This document shows, piece by piece, positions 21,431 to 32,200 of a stretch of 64,000 nucleotides of DNA. The DNA comes from Eledone cirrhosa (taxonomy: Eukaryota > Mollusca > Cephalopoda > Octopoda > Eledonidae), in the NCBI GenBank assembly GCA_964016885.1, contig OZ024748.1, forward strand, positions 33,055,490 to 33,119,489, read 5' to 3'. The notes beneath the pieces were generated by a model. It saw nothing but the letters and a program-made list of their open reading frames with translations. It was not told the DNA's origin and made no database searches. The first letter of the stretch is position 1. Each line of letters opens with the position of its first letter. The translations under genes and the position numbers were made by a program.

Positions 21431-22102
21431 TCAGTTACTGTCATCATCATCTGCACTGACTTTTGGCTTTTTGGCCACACTTTCCTCACCTTCACTTTGA
21501 GGGCGTTTCAATAAAAACCTGTCCAAGGAAGTTTGTTTCTTCGTCCCTTTTAAAATGTTTCTGAAATGAGTGAGGCAAGTGTCGTTAAACAGTGCCGGCG
21601 CATGACTTGTTCCAACTTTTTCTGGATGATTTTTGTCAATAAAATCATTAAGTTTCTCCCAAATTCCCAACATTTCCTTAATTTCACTTGAAGGGATTAC
21701 TACCTCCTCTGACTCTGGCCCCTCATTAATTTCCTGCCAAATCTCTGTATGCTGCTGGTCCTGTAGCTTCTTTAATTCCTCCATTGTCAATTCCCCATTG
21801 TGCTCTTCACCGAGGTCATTGACGTCTCCTTCGTCCACTTCCAGGCCCATGGATTTTCCGATGGACACAATCTCCTCCTCCACTAACTCTTCGGGTTCAA
21901 ATCCTTCGAAGTCCCTTTCGGACACAACCTCAGGCCACAGCTTAGTACATATAGTACATATTGTAGAAGTACTACAATCGTACTCCTTTGCCAAGTCAAT
22001 AACACGCACACCACGCTCATGTTTTTCTACGATTTCGTGCTTAATATCCATAGACATCATCCTTTTCTTTTTCTCACCAGTGTTGTTGGCACTCACTTTC
22101 AC
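21431..22102 (-). pseudogene. Tigger transposase, DDE domain deleted
   Basis: 223 codons. The N-terminus has KKKRMMSMDIKHEIVEKHE and VIDLAKEYDCSTSTICTI, a psq/CENP-B-like helix-turn-helix for end binding. The text then jumps to the acidic C-terminal region with ELTMEELKKLQ, FRNILKGTKKQTSLDRFL and a Lys-rich KRPQSEGEES end. The central DDE catalytic domain (several hundred residues in full Tigger proteins) is absent with the frame preserved. The product could bind ends but not transpose them. A domesticated or repressor-like role is conceivable but unsupported. Confidence 0.8.
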
Positions 22103-22243
22103 TCATGGTTGAAACTAAGATTTTTATCGAAATAAACCAAAAGCAACTAAAATCACAACAGTAACACAACAGAGATGCTCGCGCGCTGAGGTTACCACGT
22201 GGACTGACTGCTCTCAGGGGGTTACTGAATTAATTTTACCACT

Positions 22244-22449
22244 GAATTAATTTTGCCCGGTGAACCCCAACGAAAGTTACTCCCGTCGTTTATATCCATA
22301 AAGTGACTAAAACAAATGTAATATATTTACGGTTAGGGTTAATTCAACCCTAACCGTAAATATATTACATTTGTTTTAATCTTTAGTCACTTTACGGATA
22401 TAAACGACGGGAGTAACTTTGGTTGGGGTTCACCGGGCAAAATTAATTC
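22244..22449. repeat. 206-bp palindrome (foldback) within the Tigger element
   Basis: Arms of about 98 bp run from GAATTAATTTTGCCCGG to the centre and back. The centre reads GGTTAGGGTTAATTCAACCC, so a TTAGGG-like motif sits in each arm. A direct repeat ACTGAATTAATTTT precedes the left arm. Probably a nested hairpin MITE; no target duplication assigned. Confidence 0.85.
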
Positions 22450-22592
22450 TGCACCCCCTCTCAGGCACCCGCTAGCTCGTAGCTTGTATCTAAAAACTCA
22501 GCTCGTATCACAAGGCAATAAATTAGCCGAGTGATGGCTGTATCTCAAAAAAGTTGTATGTTGATTCACTCGTATCTTAAGGTATCACTGTA

Positions 22593-23165
22593 TATATATA
22601 TGACATACTGCATTTATATATATATACATTTATACATATATATATATATATATTTAGAAACACACAGATACATGCGGACGCACACATATATACATGAACG
22701 CATCCGCACCCAACTGTGAGTTAAGGGTGCCAACTTCACTGATGTTGCTCAATGAATGACTGGGACAGACCAATTCAGTTTGAACCAGACTGAACCAGTA
22801 TCAGAGTTAAAAATACATTGTGAAGAGAGAAGAAACATTTAGATATAATTAGTAATAAAATGTATCATACCTAAACTGTTCCTAAATTCCTCGACTACGT
22901 AGTTTCGTGGCATAAAAAAAACAATATATCAAAGATATAGAGTCCTTGCGAGGTCTGCCGACTTATCAAGAGGATACCTCATTTTACTAGTCTCAAGAAC
23001 GCGTCTACACGACGTGAGAAAGAATCCCAAAAGGCGGAGGGGGAGATAGTCACGCGATATAACGGTCGAGAAACAGAGCTAAGCCTCTTATAACCACGAA
23101 GAAAATACCACGGAGGCGGAGGGGGTATTCATATCGAGGCCGTAGAAGAGGTAGTGAAGAAGGCG
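22593..23165. other. Unclassified, partly GC-richer sequence
   Basis: TA/CA-rich to about 22700, then non-repetitive sequence. Around 23030-23140 a motif GGCGGAGGGGG occurs twice about 80 bp apart. No protein signature. Confidence 0.4.
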
Positions 23166-23169
23166 AGAA

Positions 23170-23320
23170 GTATGAGTTATATATATATATATATATATAC
23201 ATTTATACATATATATATTTATATATATATGACATACCGCATTTATATATATATATACATGTATACATATATATATTTATATATATATGACATACCGCAT
23301 TTATATATATATATATAGTA
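23170..23320. repeat. TA-rich tandem array with TGACATACCGC units
   Basis: ATATATGACATACCGCATTT occurs twice about 60 bp apart, embedded in TA repeats. A related TGACATACTGC occurs near 22601. Confidence 0.7.
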
Positions 23321-23321
23321 A

Positions 23322-23560
23322 TAATAATAAATTTGAAGACTAAAATCCAAAGAGGGCTCGATAAAGATAAATATATATCAAATATATAAGAACCGTAGAG
23401 CAAATATTTATTAAAATAACAGATTAAAGTTTAAGCAAAGAATTGCTGCTCTCACCCTTAACAGAATCTTAAGTTTCAGAAGATCCCGTTAAGGGTGAAA
23501 GCAGCGATTCTTTGCTTAAACTTTAATCTGTTATTTTAATAAATATTTATATATATAAAG
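23322..23560. repeat. Foldback element end with 61-bp hairpin arms
   Basis: Arms 23402-23462 and 23488-23548 are reverse complements (AACAGATTAAAGTTTAAGCA in one, TGCTTAAACTTTAATCTGTT in the other). The 23330-23400 part matches 5500-5600 in reverse complement. Unclassified hairpin element. Confidence 0.8.
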
Positions 23561-23895
23561 CATAAATGAATTGAGAGAGAGACTGAGCATAAGAGGAATC
23601 AAATGCTGTGTGCAGGAGAGGCGTGTGATGCGTATGAAGGATGACAGGTGCATAAAAAGGTGCAGAGCACTAGAAGTCGATGGAAACCGCGGAGTGGGGA
23701 GACCCAAGAAGACCTGGGACGAGGTGATAAAAGCCGACCTTACCCAATTTCACCTCTCAAGGGTGATGATACACGACCGTGACCTCTGGCGTCACGCAGT
23801 AATACAGAGGACCCGACCCCCCACGAGTACAAGCCGAAGCTGAAGCATATAGACAATATGCCCCCACACCCATCCACTGCATGATGATGATATGT
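23560..23895 (+). pseudogene. RTE-E LINE 3' fragment
   Basis: Encodes the RTE C-terminus only: MRERLSIRGIKCCVQERR, a small deletion, RMKDDRCIKRCRALEVDG and GRPKKTWDEVIKADL. It is nearly the same as the end of RTE-C. It starts immediately after the foldback and ends at a short GATGATGATG. Confidence 0.85.
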
Positions 23896-23904
23896 GTATA
23901 TTAT

Positions 23905-24125
23905 TGCGGTGGATTGGCAGTATCGGTAGAGGATCGGACACCATGCTTTGATGCATAGAGTTACGGCCCTTGCCATTCTGAGTTCAAATCCCGTCGAGGT
24001 TAACTTTGCCTTTCATCCTTACGGGGTCGATAAAATAAAGCACCAGTAACGTACTGGGGTCGATTTAATCTATTTTCCCCTCCCCCAAAATTGCTGGCCT
24101 TGTGCCTATATGAGAAACCAATATT
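23905..24125 (+). mobile_element. SINE-1 copy
   Basis: Complete head GGATTGGCAGTATCGGTAGAG, B-box-like GAGTTCAAATCCC, tail GGGTCGATAAAATAAAGCACC and CCTCCCCCAAAATTGCTGGC. Lies directly against the 5' end of the Tx1-like LINE. Confidence 0.9.
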
Positions 24126-24136
24126 ATTGTTGTTGA

Positions 24137-25010
24137 TGTCGCGAAAGCGATAAACAAATGTGAGCAAATAAACATCACTAACGAAGAGATAAAACAAGCA
24201 AAGGTCTTGGTAAAAAAGAACCGACACAGAGTAAGTCTCACCCGCCCAGCTGATATAATAAGAAACAAACTTTTGTGTTCGGTCAGTTATCGCACGATCG
24301 GTTCAAAATCCAGGCAAGTTGAACGGGCAACGGAGTCACAGATCCAAAGAGCTATGGGTGCTGTCTGGGCACAGAAAACATATATAGCCCGGGGTTCGAG
24401 ATATGGCACTGTGGTTGTGCTCTTCGCTACACCAGAGGAAGCCAGAGCACACTCCATTGTACCACTCCGCAGCGACGAAATCACAATGATGCCCACATAG
24501 AGTCGTGAAGGTTCGAGTTGGCCAGGTTCCACCCTCAGTGGAGATGGCGTGGCTGACGGCAGCCGTCCTCGCTGACATTGAAGATTCAACAACCATACTC
24601 AACGTCATACGAATAACACAGGAAAATTGGAGAGGGTCGGGGATGGAGCTAATCATCCAAGCAAACCACGAAAGCGTTGAGGCCATCCCCGAGGTAATAG
24701 ACCTGGACGACGGCAGCCATCTACCTGTGACTGTCGAAGCTAGGCTCCTAAAGTGCCATGGATGCGGTGACAAGGCGCACCTTAAGGCATTCCAAAATTA
24801 CCAAAACAGGTACGCGCCCACCCCTTCTCCCCACACCGTGCCCCGCAACTGGAGCAGACAAACAAACAAAGAACACAGTGGCAGAAGAGAAATCACCATC
24901 CCCAACAACAAAAACACCATCTCTTCCGCCACCCACAAAACCAATGGAAAGCATACCCCTTCCTGATATAGCCAAATCGGACAAGGAGTGCAATGAGACC
25001 GAAGAGTGAA
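24137..25010 (+). pseudogene. LINE ORF1 (gag-like) remnant with zinc knuckle
   Basis: Reads through DVAKAINKCEQINITNEEIK, then RPADIIRNKLLC and a stop at about 24498-24500. It continues with VRVGQVPPSVEMAWL and VIDLDDGSHLPV. CHGCGDKAHLK resembles a CCHC knuckle that has lost its last Cys. The beginning is cut off by the SINE. ORF1 proteins of L1-group LINEs bind element RNA. Confidence 0.6.
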
Positions 25011-25019
25011 GAACTATTC

Positions 25020-25430
25020 CAACAAAAAAAAGGAAGAACTCCCTACCCTCATCTCCCCCCAAAAATGAGGAAGAGAGAACCTTAAAAGAAAAGAAAATGA
25101 AAACTACCCCACCTCCTCCACCACCAATCAACAGCCACACCCCCACAACCACCTACACCATCACCACCACAAACACAAACACCACCGCCACCACCACCAC
25201 CCTTACCATCTACCCCATCGTCACCTCCAACAACACGACAGCAAACACAGAAAACACCAACACCCAAACAGCAGACACAATACATAGCCATAGACACAGA
25301 CAACACAAAGCTTTTAAATTACATTCAACACCATACCAACATCACAGAAACAAACTACGTACAAACCACCAAAATTGCACCCCCCACATACATAAAAATA
25401 ATAGAAATTACACAAAAAAAATTACATAAC
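25020..25430 (+). repeat. Thr/Pro-rich low-complexity region
   Basis: CACCACCAC and ACCACC runs giving Pro, Thr and Ser-rich frames, between ORF1 and ORF2 of the Tx1-like LINE. Probably the degenerate end of ORF1 or the inter-ORF region. Confidence 0.5.
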
Positions 25431-25599
25431 ATTAAAAAAAATGTTCCCCACATCAATTGGAGACTACCGAGGGAACATCACCAAAAGAATATTCATGACT
25501 AGTCGGAGGGATGGATCACCCACCCCCTTCCTAAAGAAAAGCCACAGTTATTTTTTGTACCTCTCCCCTCTCACTTGTTTTCCTCCTATCCTAGCCAAC

Positions 25600-28533
25600 A
25601 TGGCTACTCTCAGAATAGGTAGCATAAATGTACATGGCCTGGGGTCGTCTTGGAAGCAGGGGCACCTGCTGAACGATCTCAGGTCGCTAAACATAGATGT
25701 GGTGGCCATCAGCAAGACCAGAATCTCCGAGGCATGGGCCTTCGCACCAATCTTCGGCGGCTACGATGTGTACGCATCCCCCAGCCATCCTGGATCGGGG
25801 GGAGGAGTTGCTGTGCTTTTTCGGAGAGGTTTGGATCTCGCCATACGGGCCATCTTCCTAGACCCAGAAGGTAAGTTGGTGGTGTTGGATGTGACCAGCG
25901 GAGATGGGCAAGCTTTCAGGCTTGTGACCGTCTATGCCCCGACAGGAGCAGGGCGGCCTGATTTCTCACGGCGTCTGGAGACCTTTCTTAGAATGTCCCG
26001 CTCTTTAGTGTTAGTGGGGGACTGGAACGGGATCTTAGATGCACGCTGGGACTGTGTGGGATTAGCGGATAGAGGAGGAGGGTGCAAGAGTCTCACCACC
26101 CTGCTCAGGCGCTTTGAACTATCTGACAGGTACGGATTGGATTTCCCGAATGTGCCAATGTGGACTTGAACAAACCGTATCGGGTCATCCAGATCATATC
26201 TAGATGTATTTTGTAGGGAAATAGATAGGATTAGCATAGGCTGTCCACAATTCAAGATAGTCAGCTACACGGACCACAAATTACTGATCTGTGTGGTTGA
26301 CTTAGATAGGCGTCATAGACAAGGACCCGGCTACTGGAAGTTAAACGCGTCCTTAACAGCGCGCAAGGCCTACAGAGACCGGATTAGCAAACTAGTTAAG
26401 CGGGCATTGACGGGGGCCATCGTCAACAACAAGTGGTGGTTTGCTCTGAAAAGAGCGATTAGGTTTAGTAAGGCTTTAGCAATAGAGAAAAAAAGAGCAG
26501 AGGGAGAACTAGTTAGAAAATTAGATGAGGCGCTTAGCAAAGGCATAGCGACCGACACTCTCAGACACGAGGGGACGAAAGCCGTTCAATGGGCCCGAGT
26601 GGAGGAGGCGCGTCATGGCAACAAAGCCACGATCCGGTCTCCTTTGGACCATGACGGACGCATGCTACTCGATCCCGGGCAAATGTGTGAAGCTTTTCAG
26701 CGACACTTTGATCAGCTGTTCGGGAGCAGCGGCGGGCCGGATCGAGGGATGGACTTTAGTGTCTACCTCGACGGACTGCCGCGGCTCTCGGCTCCTGAGG
26801 CGGAGTGTTGCAAAAAGCCGATAACAGCAGCTGAAGTATGGGAGGCAATTACTGGCTGCACAAGGGGTAAATCGTCTGGTTTGGATAGTCTGCCCTATGA
26901 ACTTTACATACAGAGGCCTCTTGGTGGACGTCTACTGCAACTGGCAACAGAACGGGAGAATTCGCAGCTCTGTGAGCCGAGGAGCGGTGGCGCTGCTGAA
27001 AAAGGATCCGAACAAGGGGGATAACATAGATAATTTCAGGCTCATAACTCTTCTAAACACAGAGCTCAAGATTTTGGCCAAGGTGCTAGCAAAGAGCTTG
27101 TCGTTGATGGTCTGGTAGGAGAGGCGCAGACATGCGTCATTCCCGACAGATCCATCCACGACAACCTCCACCTCATGTGATACATCGTGGAGCGGGTGGC
27201 TAAGGAACCTGGCACAGGTGGTTCCTTGATCAATTTAGATCAGTCGAAAGCTTTCGATAGGGTCGACCATCGTTATCTGGCAGCAGTCCTGAGGGCGGCT
27301 GGCTTTGGGGCCGTCTTCAGAGGCTGGATCGCTGCCATCCACAGCGACATCTGCTCTGTGGTGAGAGTGAACGGTCACCTTTCGGAACCGTTCAACATCA
27401 TGCGCTTGGTCCGCCAAGGATGTCCCCTCTCGTCCCTCTTGTACGTATTGACTCTCGAGCCATTACTGCACAAACTGGAGACGTTGAGGGGGTCCCGCGC
27501 GAACTAGGATGCGGAAGATCCGTGTCAGCATATGCAGACGATGTCACCGCAGTGGTGTCGAATGCCAAACACATCTAGGCGATCGGCACTACACTAAGAG
27601 AATACGAAGCGGTGACAGGAGCAATGATCAACCAGGAAAAGTCGGTGGGCCTGCAGCTCGGCACCTGGAGAGGCAGGTCCATGCCGTCCAACGGTGTCGT
27701 CGGGCGCTGGACGGACGGACCAGTTAAATTGTTAGGGGTCTGGTTCGGTCTGGACCTCCAGACGGACAAAAACTAGGATGAGGTGACGAGCAGGGTGGCT
27801 AATGCGTACATCGCGTCCGTCATCTACTACCGCCTAACCGTCGTGCCTTGTCCTAAGCCTCGCCTGACTGCACTGGAGTGTTTGCTCTTTCGCTTTTTGT
27901 GGAAGGGACACGCTCCGATTGTCAGGCGGTCCATCTGCTGTCAACACCCGCTATGTGGAGGGCTGTGCATGCCATGGCTAATGATGCGCAGACATGTACT
28001 CAGGCTACAACATCTCCACCTCTTCCTCGACGGTGATCAGGTGTGGTCGCCGTTTGCTAGACGTGTCTTTCCCCAGCTCATCTCCTTGTCGGAGCTGCAG
28101 TCCTGGGTCAAGCGAAGACTGAGAGGGAGCGCTTGGAGACTAGAATGTCTTCAGGCGCTTACAGCCCTTGGCCAATCAGGCAATGTGATCGGTGGAAACT
28201 CCACCTTGGCGTTCTATAGAGGATTAGTGGAGGGGAAGAGCGACGACGTACTTGGAGAAACTCTAGGCGTCGACGAAAATCAACTAGCCAATCTCTTCGG
28301 AAGAACTTTCGGGCCTGGGGCCTATGGACAACTTCCAGAAATCCCTGGCCTGGCAGTGGTACCGAGGAGCTTTGCCAGTTCAGGATAAACTCTACAGGCA
28401 TGGAGGTGCCGTCAGCCGGGCATGTCCGAGATGCACACAGTGCAACAAAACCATCTTGCATGCACTCGTCCAGTGTCCGAGCATTGCTGACTTGTGGGTT
28501 TATGTCGAACACCTGCTGTCGCGTGTAGAATGA
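25600..28533 (+). pseudogene. LINE ORF2: endonuclease and reverse transcriptase, multiply broken
   Basis: From the ATG at 25600: RIGSINVHGLGSSWKQG, VVAISKTRIS (the catalytic QET is replaced by SKT), GGGVAVLF, VTVYAPTG and VGDWNGILD (endonuclease). There is a TGA at 26167-26169, with the same frame continuing TNRIGSSRSYLDV and YTDHKLL. A frameshift at about 26925 and a TAG at 27116-27118 follow. RT: LDQSKAFDRVDHRYL, RQGCPLSSLLYVL, then AYADDV at about 27528 in another frame. The C-terminal part has WKGHAPIVRR and a Cys/His cluster CPRCTQCNKTILHALVQCP near 28420-28480. Inactive. Confidence 0.75.
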
Positions 28534-29120
28534 ATCCGACTATCAGCTGAGTCCATCATGAGGATTGCTCCGCCCTCTTCCTTTAGCCGGGAAGGGCAGG
28601 CAGTTTTTATCTGTCTGGTGGCCATGGCGAAAGAGATAGTAAGATAGTATGGTGGACACATCTGAAAGGGCTGAAGACGAGCACTTACCTCTTCGGTGAT
28701 GCCCTGATTAACTTTTTCCAATTTCATTTGAAAAGGAAAATCAGGGTAGAGAGGGAGGTGCTCTCTTCCCAGCTTTTTGTTGAAAGATGGGTGAGAGAGG
28801 CAAGAATGGCCTGAGTGAGTGGACATACTCTGAGTATATGCCTCTAAATTGAAGGTGGAAAACTGGGAGAGGACAATTGCCCTGGTGGTCAGGGCACCGT
28901 CTCTTTTTAATGGGCTTTATCCACGATGGCCCTCGGAAGTCTCCCCCCCTATTGGGGAATTTTTTTCATTGTTCTATTATTACATCCTCTGGTTTTTGTT
29001 TTTTTTACACGCAGAAATGCCCTTTTGTACCGTCCTTAATCAGTTCCCGTCCTACCCTTGCAAGCAGGGAAAAAGCGGACGTAAAATGAAATGATCATGA
29101 TGAATGATGATGATGATGTA
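28534..29120 (+). other. LINE 3' region and GATG-type tail
   Basis: No gene. The last 80 bp, CCTTGCAAGCAGGGAAAAAG, CGGACGTAAAATGA and (GATG)n, resemble the ends of RTE fragments at 34983 and 50838. An RTE or SINE tail may therefore have inserted here. Confidence 0.5.
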
Positions 29121-29316
29121 TGTATATATATAGAGAGAGATATTTATATATATATATGTATGTATATATTTTTAGTATATGTTGGTTGTATACCAACACT
29201 TCAGTATGCAGATTGGAGCACTCAACGAAGTGCGCAGGTTGGTTTGGTTACTCCGGAGTAATGTAAAATAAAATAAAATAAATAAGTCAAATGTTTAAAA
29301 TTTGGCTTCGTTTATT

Positions 29317-29371
29317 ACTGCTATATATATATCGGTGACAGCCATCTTTGGCTGTGACCTCTTCAGGCAGT
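29317..29371 (-). ncRNA. Degenerate hammerhead motif of PLE-D
   Basis: Minus strand: stem I ACTGC, core CTGAAGA, a long stem II (ACAGCC/GGCTGT with flanking GGT/ACC pairs), then GATA where GAAA is expected. A TA run follows in place of stem III, then GCAGT pairing with ACTGC. Pairing of stems I and II is good, but the third A of GAAA is changed and stem III is lengthened by TA slippage. Probably inactive. Confidence 0.6.
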
Positions 29372-29519
29372 CCGAATTAGTGTGGTAGAGATGAGTACAC
29401 ATGTTGTTGAGGTGTATAACTTTGTCAATACTCTGATATGCCCAGTTCCTGGTTGGGTTGTTATTTCACTGAGGAACTGGAATCATATGAATTCAAACAA
29501 ACGAATTTCAGCATCAAAG

Positions 29520-29955
29520 GGCCTCTTCTCCTCTCATTGGTCAGTTGTTAGAACATTCCTCAGTCAAAAGTCTATAGAAATTTGTTCTGAGGCAAGCCAA
29601 TCTGTAGTTGTTCTTGTTATTGTTAGGTACATCTGACCTCTATTCTTGTGTTGGTAGTGGTGTTATTGTTGGAGTCAGCTAAAAAAAAAGTGATAAAAGT
29701 GGTAGAAGGAATAAGATGGTAAAGGAACAAAATAAAATAAAATAATCGAATAAAATGTGTGTGTGTGTTATACCCATCTCAATGTTATAAAGATTTGTAA
29801 GGTCAAACTTCCCATTGGTCAGTTTTGAGAGCATTCCTCAGTCCAAAGTCTATAGAAATTCTTTCTGGGGTGAGGCTCCCTGTAGTGTTTGTGTTTGCTA
29901 TTGTTAAGTACATCAGACCTCTACTCTTATTTTGGTAGTGTTGTGGTCAGCTTAT
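29520..29955. repeat. Imperfect direct duplication of about 150 bp
   Basis: CATTGGTCAGTT, AGTCTATAGAAATT, CATCTGACCTCTA-like and TTGGTAGTG occur at 29535-29665 and again at 29815-29945. Inside PLE-D 3' sequence. Confidence 0.7.
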
Positions 29956-30505
29956 GTCTTGCTGCTGCTGACAATTTAGAAGTATCTGTGTGTGTATTTC
30001 TTCATCCCTCCTGCCACCATCTCCCGTGGTGGGGGTGGGGGGTTCTGCCATGTATATGAAGAAATAGAAGGCAATAAAATGAAGTAAGCAGAAAATAAAT
30101 AATATATAGAGAATAAATGAAAAATTAATGAAAAGGTAATGAAAAATGAATATGGAAAATAAAACGAAGATTCAAATAAAATAAGATATGTGTGCTATAA
30201 CCAATCTCAAGGTCAGAAATATATTGGATAGATTGGTAGGAGGAACAAGATGGTAAAAGAATAAAACGAAATAGGATAATCAAATAAAATGTGTGTGTGT
30301 TATAACCAATCTCAACTTAAATATAAATATAAGGTGATAAAGTGAAGAAAACCGAAAACAAATAAATGAATAATGAGAAATCAAAATTGAAAAATCAAAA
30401 ATTAGGTAAATTAAAATGTGTGTGTGTTATAAAGATGTTGGCCAAATTATAAAGGCTGTGTCAGAATCAATCTCTAGGCTATCATGGTGTCTGCTCAGCC
30501 TGGGT
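29956..30505. other. PLE-D 3' region, no further feature
   Basis: A-rich sequence with ATAAAATAAAATGTGTGTGT-type phrases repeated near 29750, 30180, 30280 and 30415. Confidence 0.5.
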
Positions 30506-30712
30506 TGGTCCCTATGGCTTGAGGGGAGTTCCCAACCTATGGTGTTGTTACTGCCCATATAGCTTGAGGGACGTTTGGCCGAGAGGTGTCTACATGTTCT
30601 GGAGATGTCCCTATAGCTTGAGGGGAGTTCACATCTTATTGTGTTGCTACTGTCCATATATCTTGAGGAAGGTCCCGGCCCTGAGGTGACTGCATGTCCC
30701 GAAGAAGTCGGT
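30506..30712. repeat. About 103-bp tandem duplication
   Basis: CTTGAGGGGAGTTC and GTGTTGTTACTG-like segments occur in two successive units (about 30507-30609 and 30610-30712). Unit boundaries are approximate. Confidence 0.7.
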
Positions 30713-30714
30713 TC

Positions 30715-30955
30715 TGAGGTTTATCAGGCTGCTTCCACCTCTTAGTATCTCGAGGGTCTCGTTCAGACATAGATTGCATATGCAAGATCCCCCTTTATTG
30801 GGTGGTACTTTCCTGATTATGGACCAGGCCAGAGAGTACGGGGTCCTGTCCAGCTTAAGCTTCCAGTTCAGGTCGGAGAGAGCCGTACTTTTCCTTTTGG
30901 CCTCCTTATTGAAGGAATGGCGATAGTTATACCAGCGGTCTTTAAAACTCTATGT
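30715..30955 (-). pseudogene. PLE-D GIY-YIG C-terminal fragment
   Basis: The minus-strand frame reads FKDRWYNYRHSFNKEAKRKS, TALSDLNWKLKLDRTPYSLA and WSIIRKVPP, then GGSCICNLCLNETLEIL. This is the RxxxHxxSF, LSxxxWxLK and CxLCxxE order of PLE nuclease C-termini (compare 14000 and 62650). Start cut off upstream. Confidence 0.75.
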
Positions 30956-31016
30956 ATGTATGTATATATATATAGAGAGAGAGATATTTATATATATATA
31001 TATGAATGTATATATA

Positions 31017-31468
31017 TCATCATCATCATCGTTTAACGTCTATCTTCCACGCTAGCATGGGTTTAGACGGGAATTGTCCCACTTAAGACAAGTTTAGTTG
31101 TCTTGCTCATATTGGACTGTCTGGCAGGTTCTCTGGATTCCCTTCCTAACACCAACCACGTTTACAGTGTGAACTGAGAGGTTTTTACCGTGTTACCTAC
31201 ACGGTCACATTACAGCGTGGACTATGTGTTTTTTTGTTGTGATACCTACACAACCTCATTTATTTAGGACTGGATCTTGTGGTACCAACATAACTTTACA
31301 GTGAAAGGGTGGTGTTGATGGGGGTGGAGTAGGGGTAGTGGTATGGGGGTGTATATTTGGTTAAGAGGTGCCTACTGACTAGGTTTCGCTTTGTACATAG
31401 GCAAGTCGGGTCTTCTGTATTACTGAGTAGCGCCAAAGATCTCGGTCCAGTGACATTGTCTTAATGTA
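31017..31468 (-). mobile_element. RTE 3' UTR fragment
   Basis: CATCATCATCATCGTTTAAC followed by the same 3' UTR as RTE-D, to CTCGGTCCAGTGACATTGTC at the very end of the ORF. An extremely short 5'-truncated insertion of the RTE-D family. Confidence 0.85.
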
Positions 31469-31490
31469 TATATATATACACACACACAAT

Positions 31491-31530
<40 letters not shown>
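31469..31530. repeat. TA/CA microsatellite
   Basis: ACACACACA and TATATATA runs between two RTE fragments. Confidence 0.8.
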
Positions 31531-31533
<3 letters not shown>

Positions 31534-31554
31534 TAAACTGTTTGTATACACGCA

Positions 31555-32200
31555 TTATTCAACTTGCCCTTTGTTTTGAGGAAAAAGCCTTTAGTAAGTT
31601 GCAGTGGTAGTAGCATCCTGAACCTTTTCCATTCCATGTTCACTCAGGCTGCTCTACTTTCAGAACACCCACTTCCACTGATGATATCACCCAGGTAACA
31701 GGAGCTGTCTACCTCTTCTATGTGACCCTCCAAGAGTTTTTTAGAGCTTGTTTCCTGTGAAGGCATGTGGCTGAGTGGTTAGAGAATTGGATTCGCAATC
31801 GTGAGGTTGTGAGTTCGATTCACCGACCGGATGATGCGTTATGTCCTTGAGCAAGACATTTTATGTAACATTGCTCCTTCTACCTGGAGTTGTGACCGAT
31901 AGATAGTATTAGCAATAGGAAAGACCAATGGAAACATTGTTTCCTTGGCCCGATTTGACGAAAATCAATCGTTGCTTCCTGTGAATGTTTGCTTCTTACT
32001 GCTCCTGTGCAATGGCCACATGTAAAACCTTTATTCTTAGCTAATCTACTCGAGATCCCACTACATCTCTTGAGTACTCATTGATTGTATTTTGGACAGA
32101 GAATGGAATTTCTACCTACACCTTTCTAGCACAATGAGCAAGGCCATTTTTCTGAGGGGATCAGGGCCCTGTTTTCCCTTCTACTGATACTTGGCTGGCT
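31555..32200 (-). pseudogene. RTE-F LINE fragment, split by a SINE
   Basis: The minus-strand sequence matches the RTE region between the PHD-like finger and SETWAL. Reading the plus strand, 31560-31748 corresponds to YLGDIISSGSGCSES-type sequence. 31986-32195 corresponds to the finger and preceding KWPC region. A SINE-2 at 31762-31972 separates them. Heavily mutated. Confidence 0.7.
31762..31972 (+). mobile_element. SINE-2 (tRNA-derived) with target-site duplication
   Basis: A-box-like TGGCTGAGTGGTTAGAG, B-box-like GTGAGTTCGATTC, then TTATGTCCTTGAGCAAGACA and the 3' part ending ACGAAAATCAATC. Flanked by TG(T/C)TTCCTGTGAA at 31749-31761 and 31973-31985, inside RTE-F. Confidence 0.88.

Larger units (their letters stand above)
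20935..22590 (-). mobile_element. Tigger/pogo transposon, internally deleted, both ends present
   Basis: Left end CAGTGATACCTTGAGATA and right end, in reverse complement, CAGTGATACCTTAAGATA. TA dinucleotides flank both ends (20933-20934 and 22591-22592), the expected Tc1/mariner-type duplication. 1656 bp carrying one truncated transposase gene and a 206-bp palindrome. Both flanks are (TA)n, so the TA duplication alone is weak evidence; the matching ends are strong. Confidence 0.9.
24126..29120 (+). mobile_element. Tx1/L1-like LINE, degenerate
   Basis: Plus-strand two-ORF LINE: a gag-like ORF1 remnant (24137-25000), a Pro/Thr-rich low-complexity stretch (25020-25430), endonuclease (from 25600), reverse transcriptase (to about 27720), C-terminal domain (to 28530), and 3' sequence to a GATGATGATGATG tail at about 29118. 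Base composition is clearly more GC-rich than its surroundings from 25.6 to 28.6 kb. Clade assignment rests on the RT motifs and C-terminal layout, and is tentative. Confidence 0.75.
29200..30955 (-). mobile_element. PLE-D fragment (nuclease end plus long 3' region)
   Basis: Minus strand: GIY-YIG C-terminus at 30715-30955, then 1.3 kb of 3' sequence, then a hammerhead-like motif at 29317-29371 and TAAAA-rich sequence. The order (nuclease, 3' UTR, ribozyme) matches PLE-B. Contains two internal duplications. Confidence 0.65.

Noticed and set aside
22331..22356. Interstitial telomere sequence
   Set aside because: Only one TTAGGG per arm, not a tandem run. It is explained by the palindrome.
24748..25306. 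Gly/Val-rich minus-strand frames over the Tx1-like LINE
   Set aside because: They are the complement of the Pro/Thr-rich CACC repeats of the LINE.
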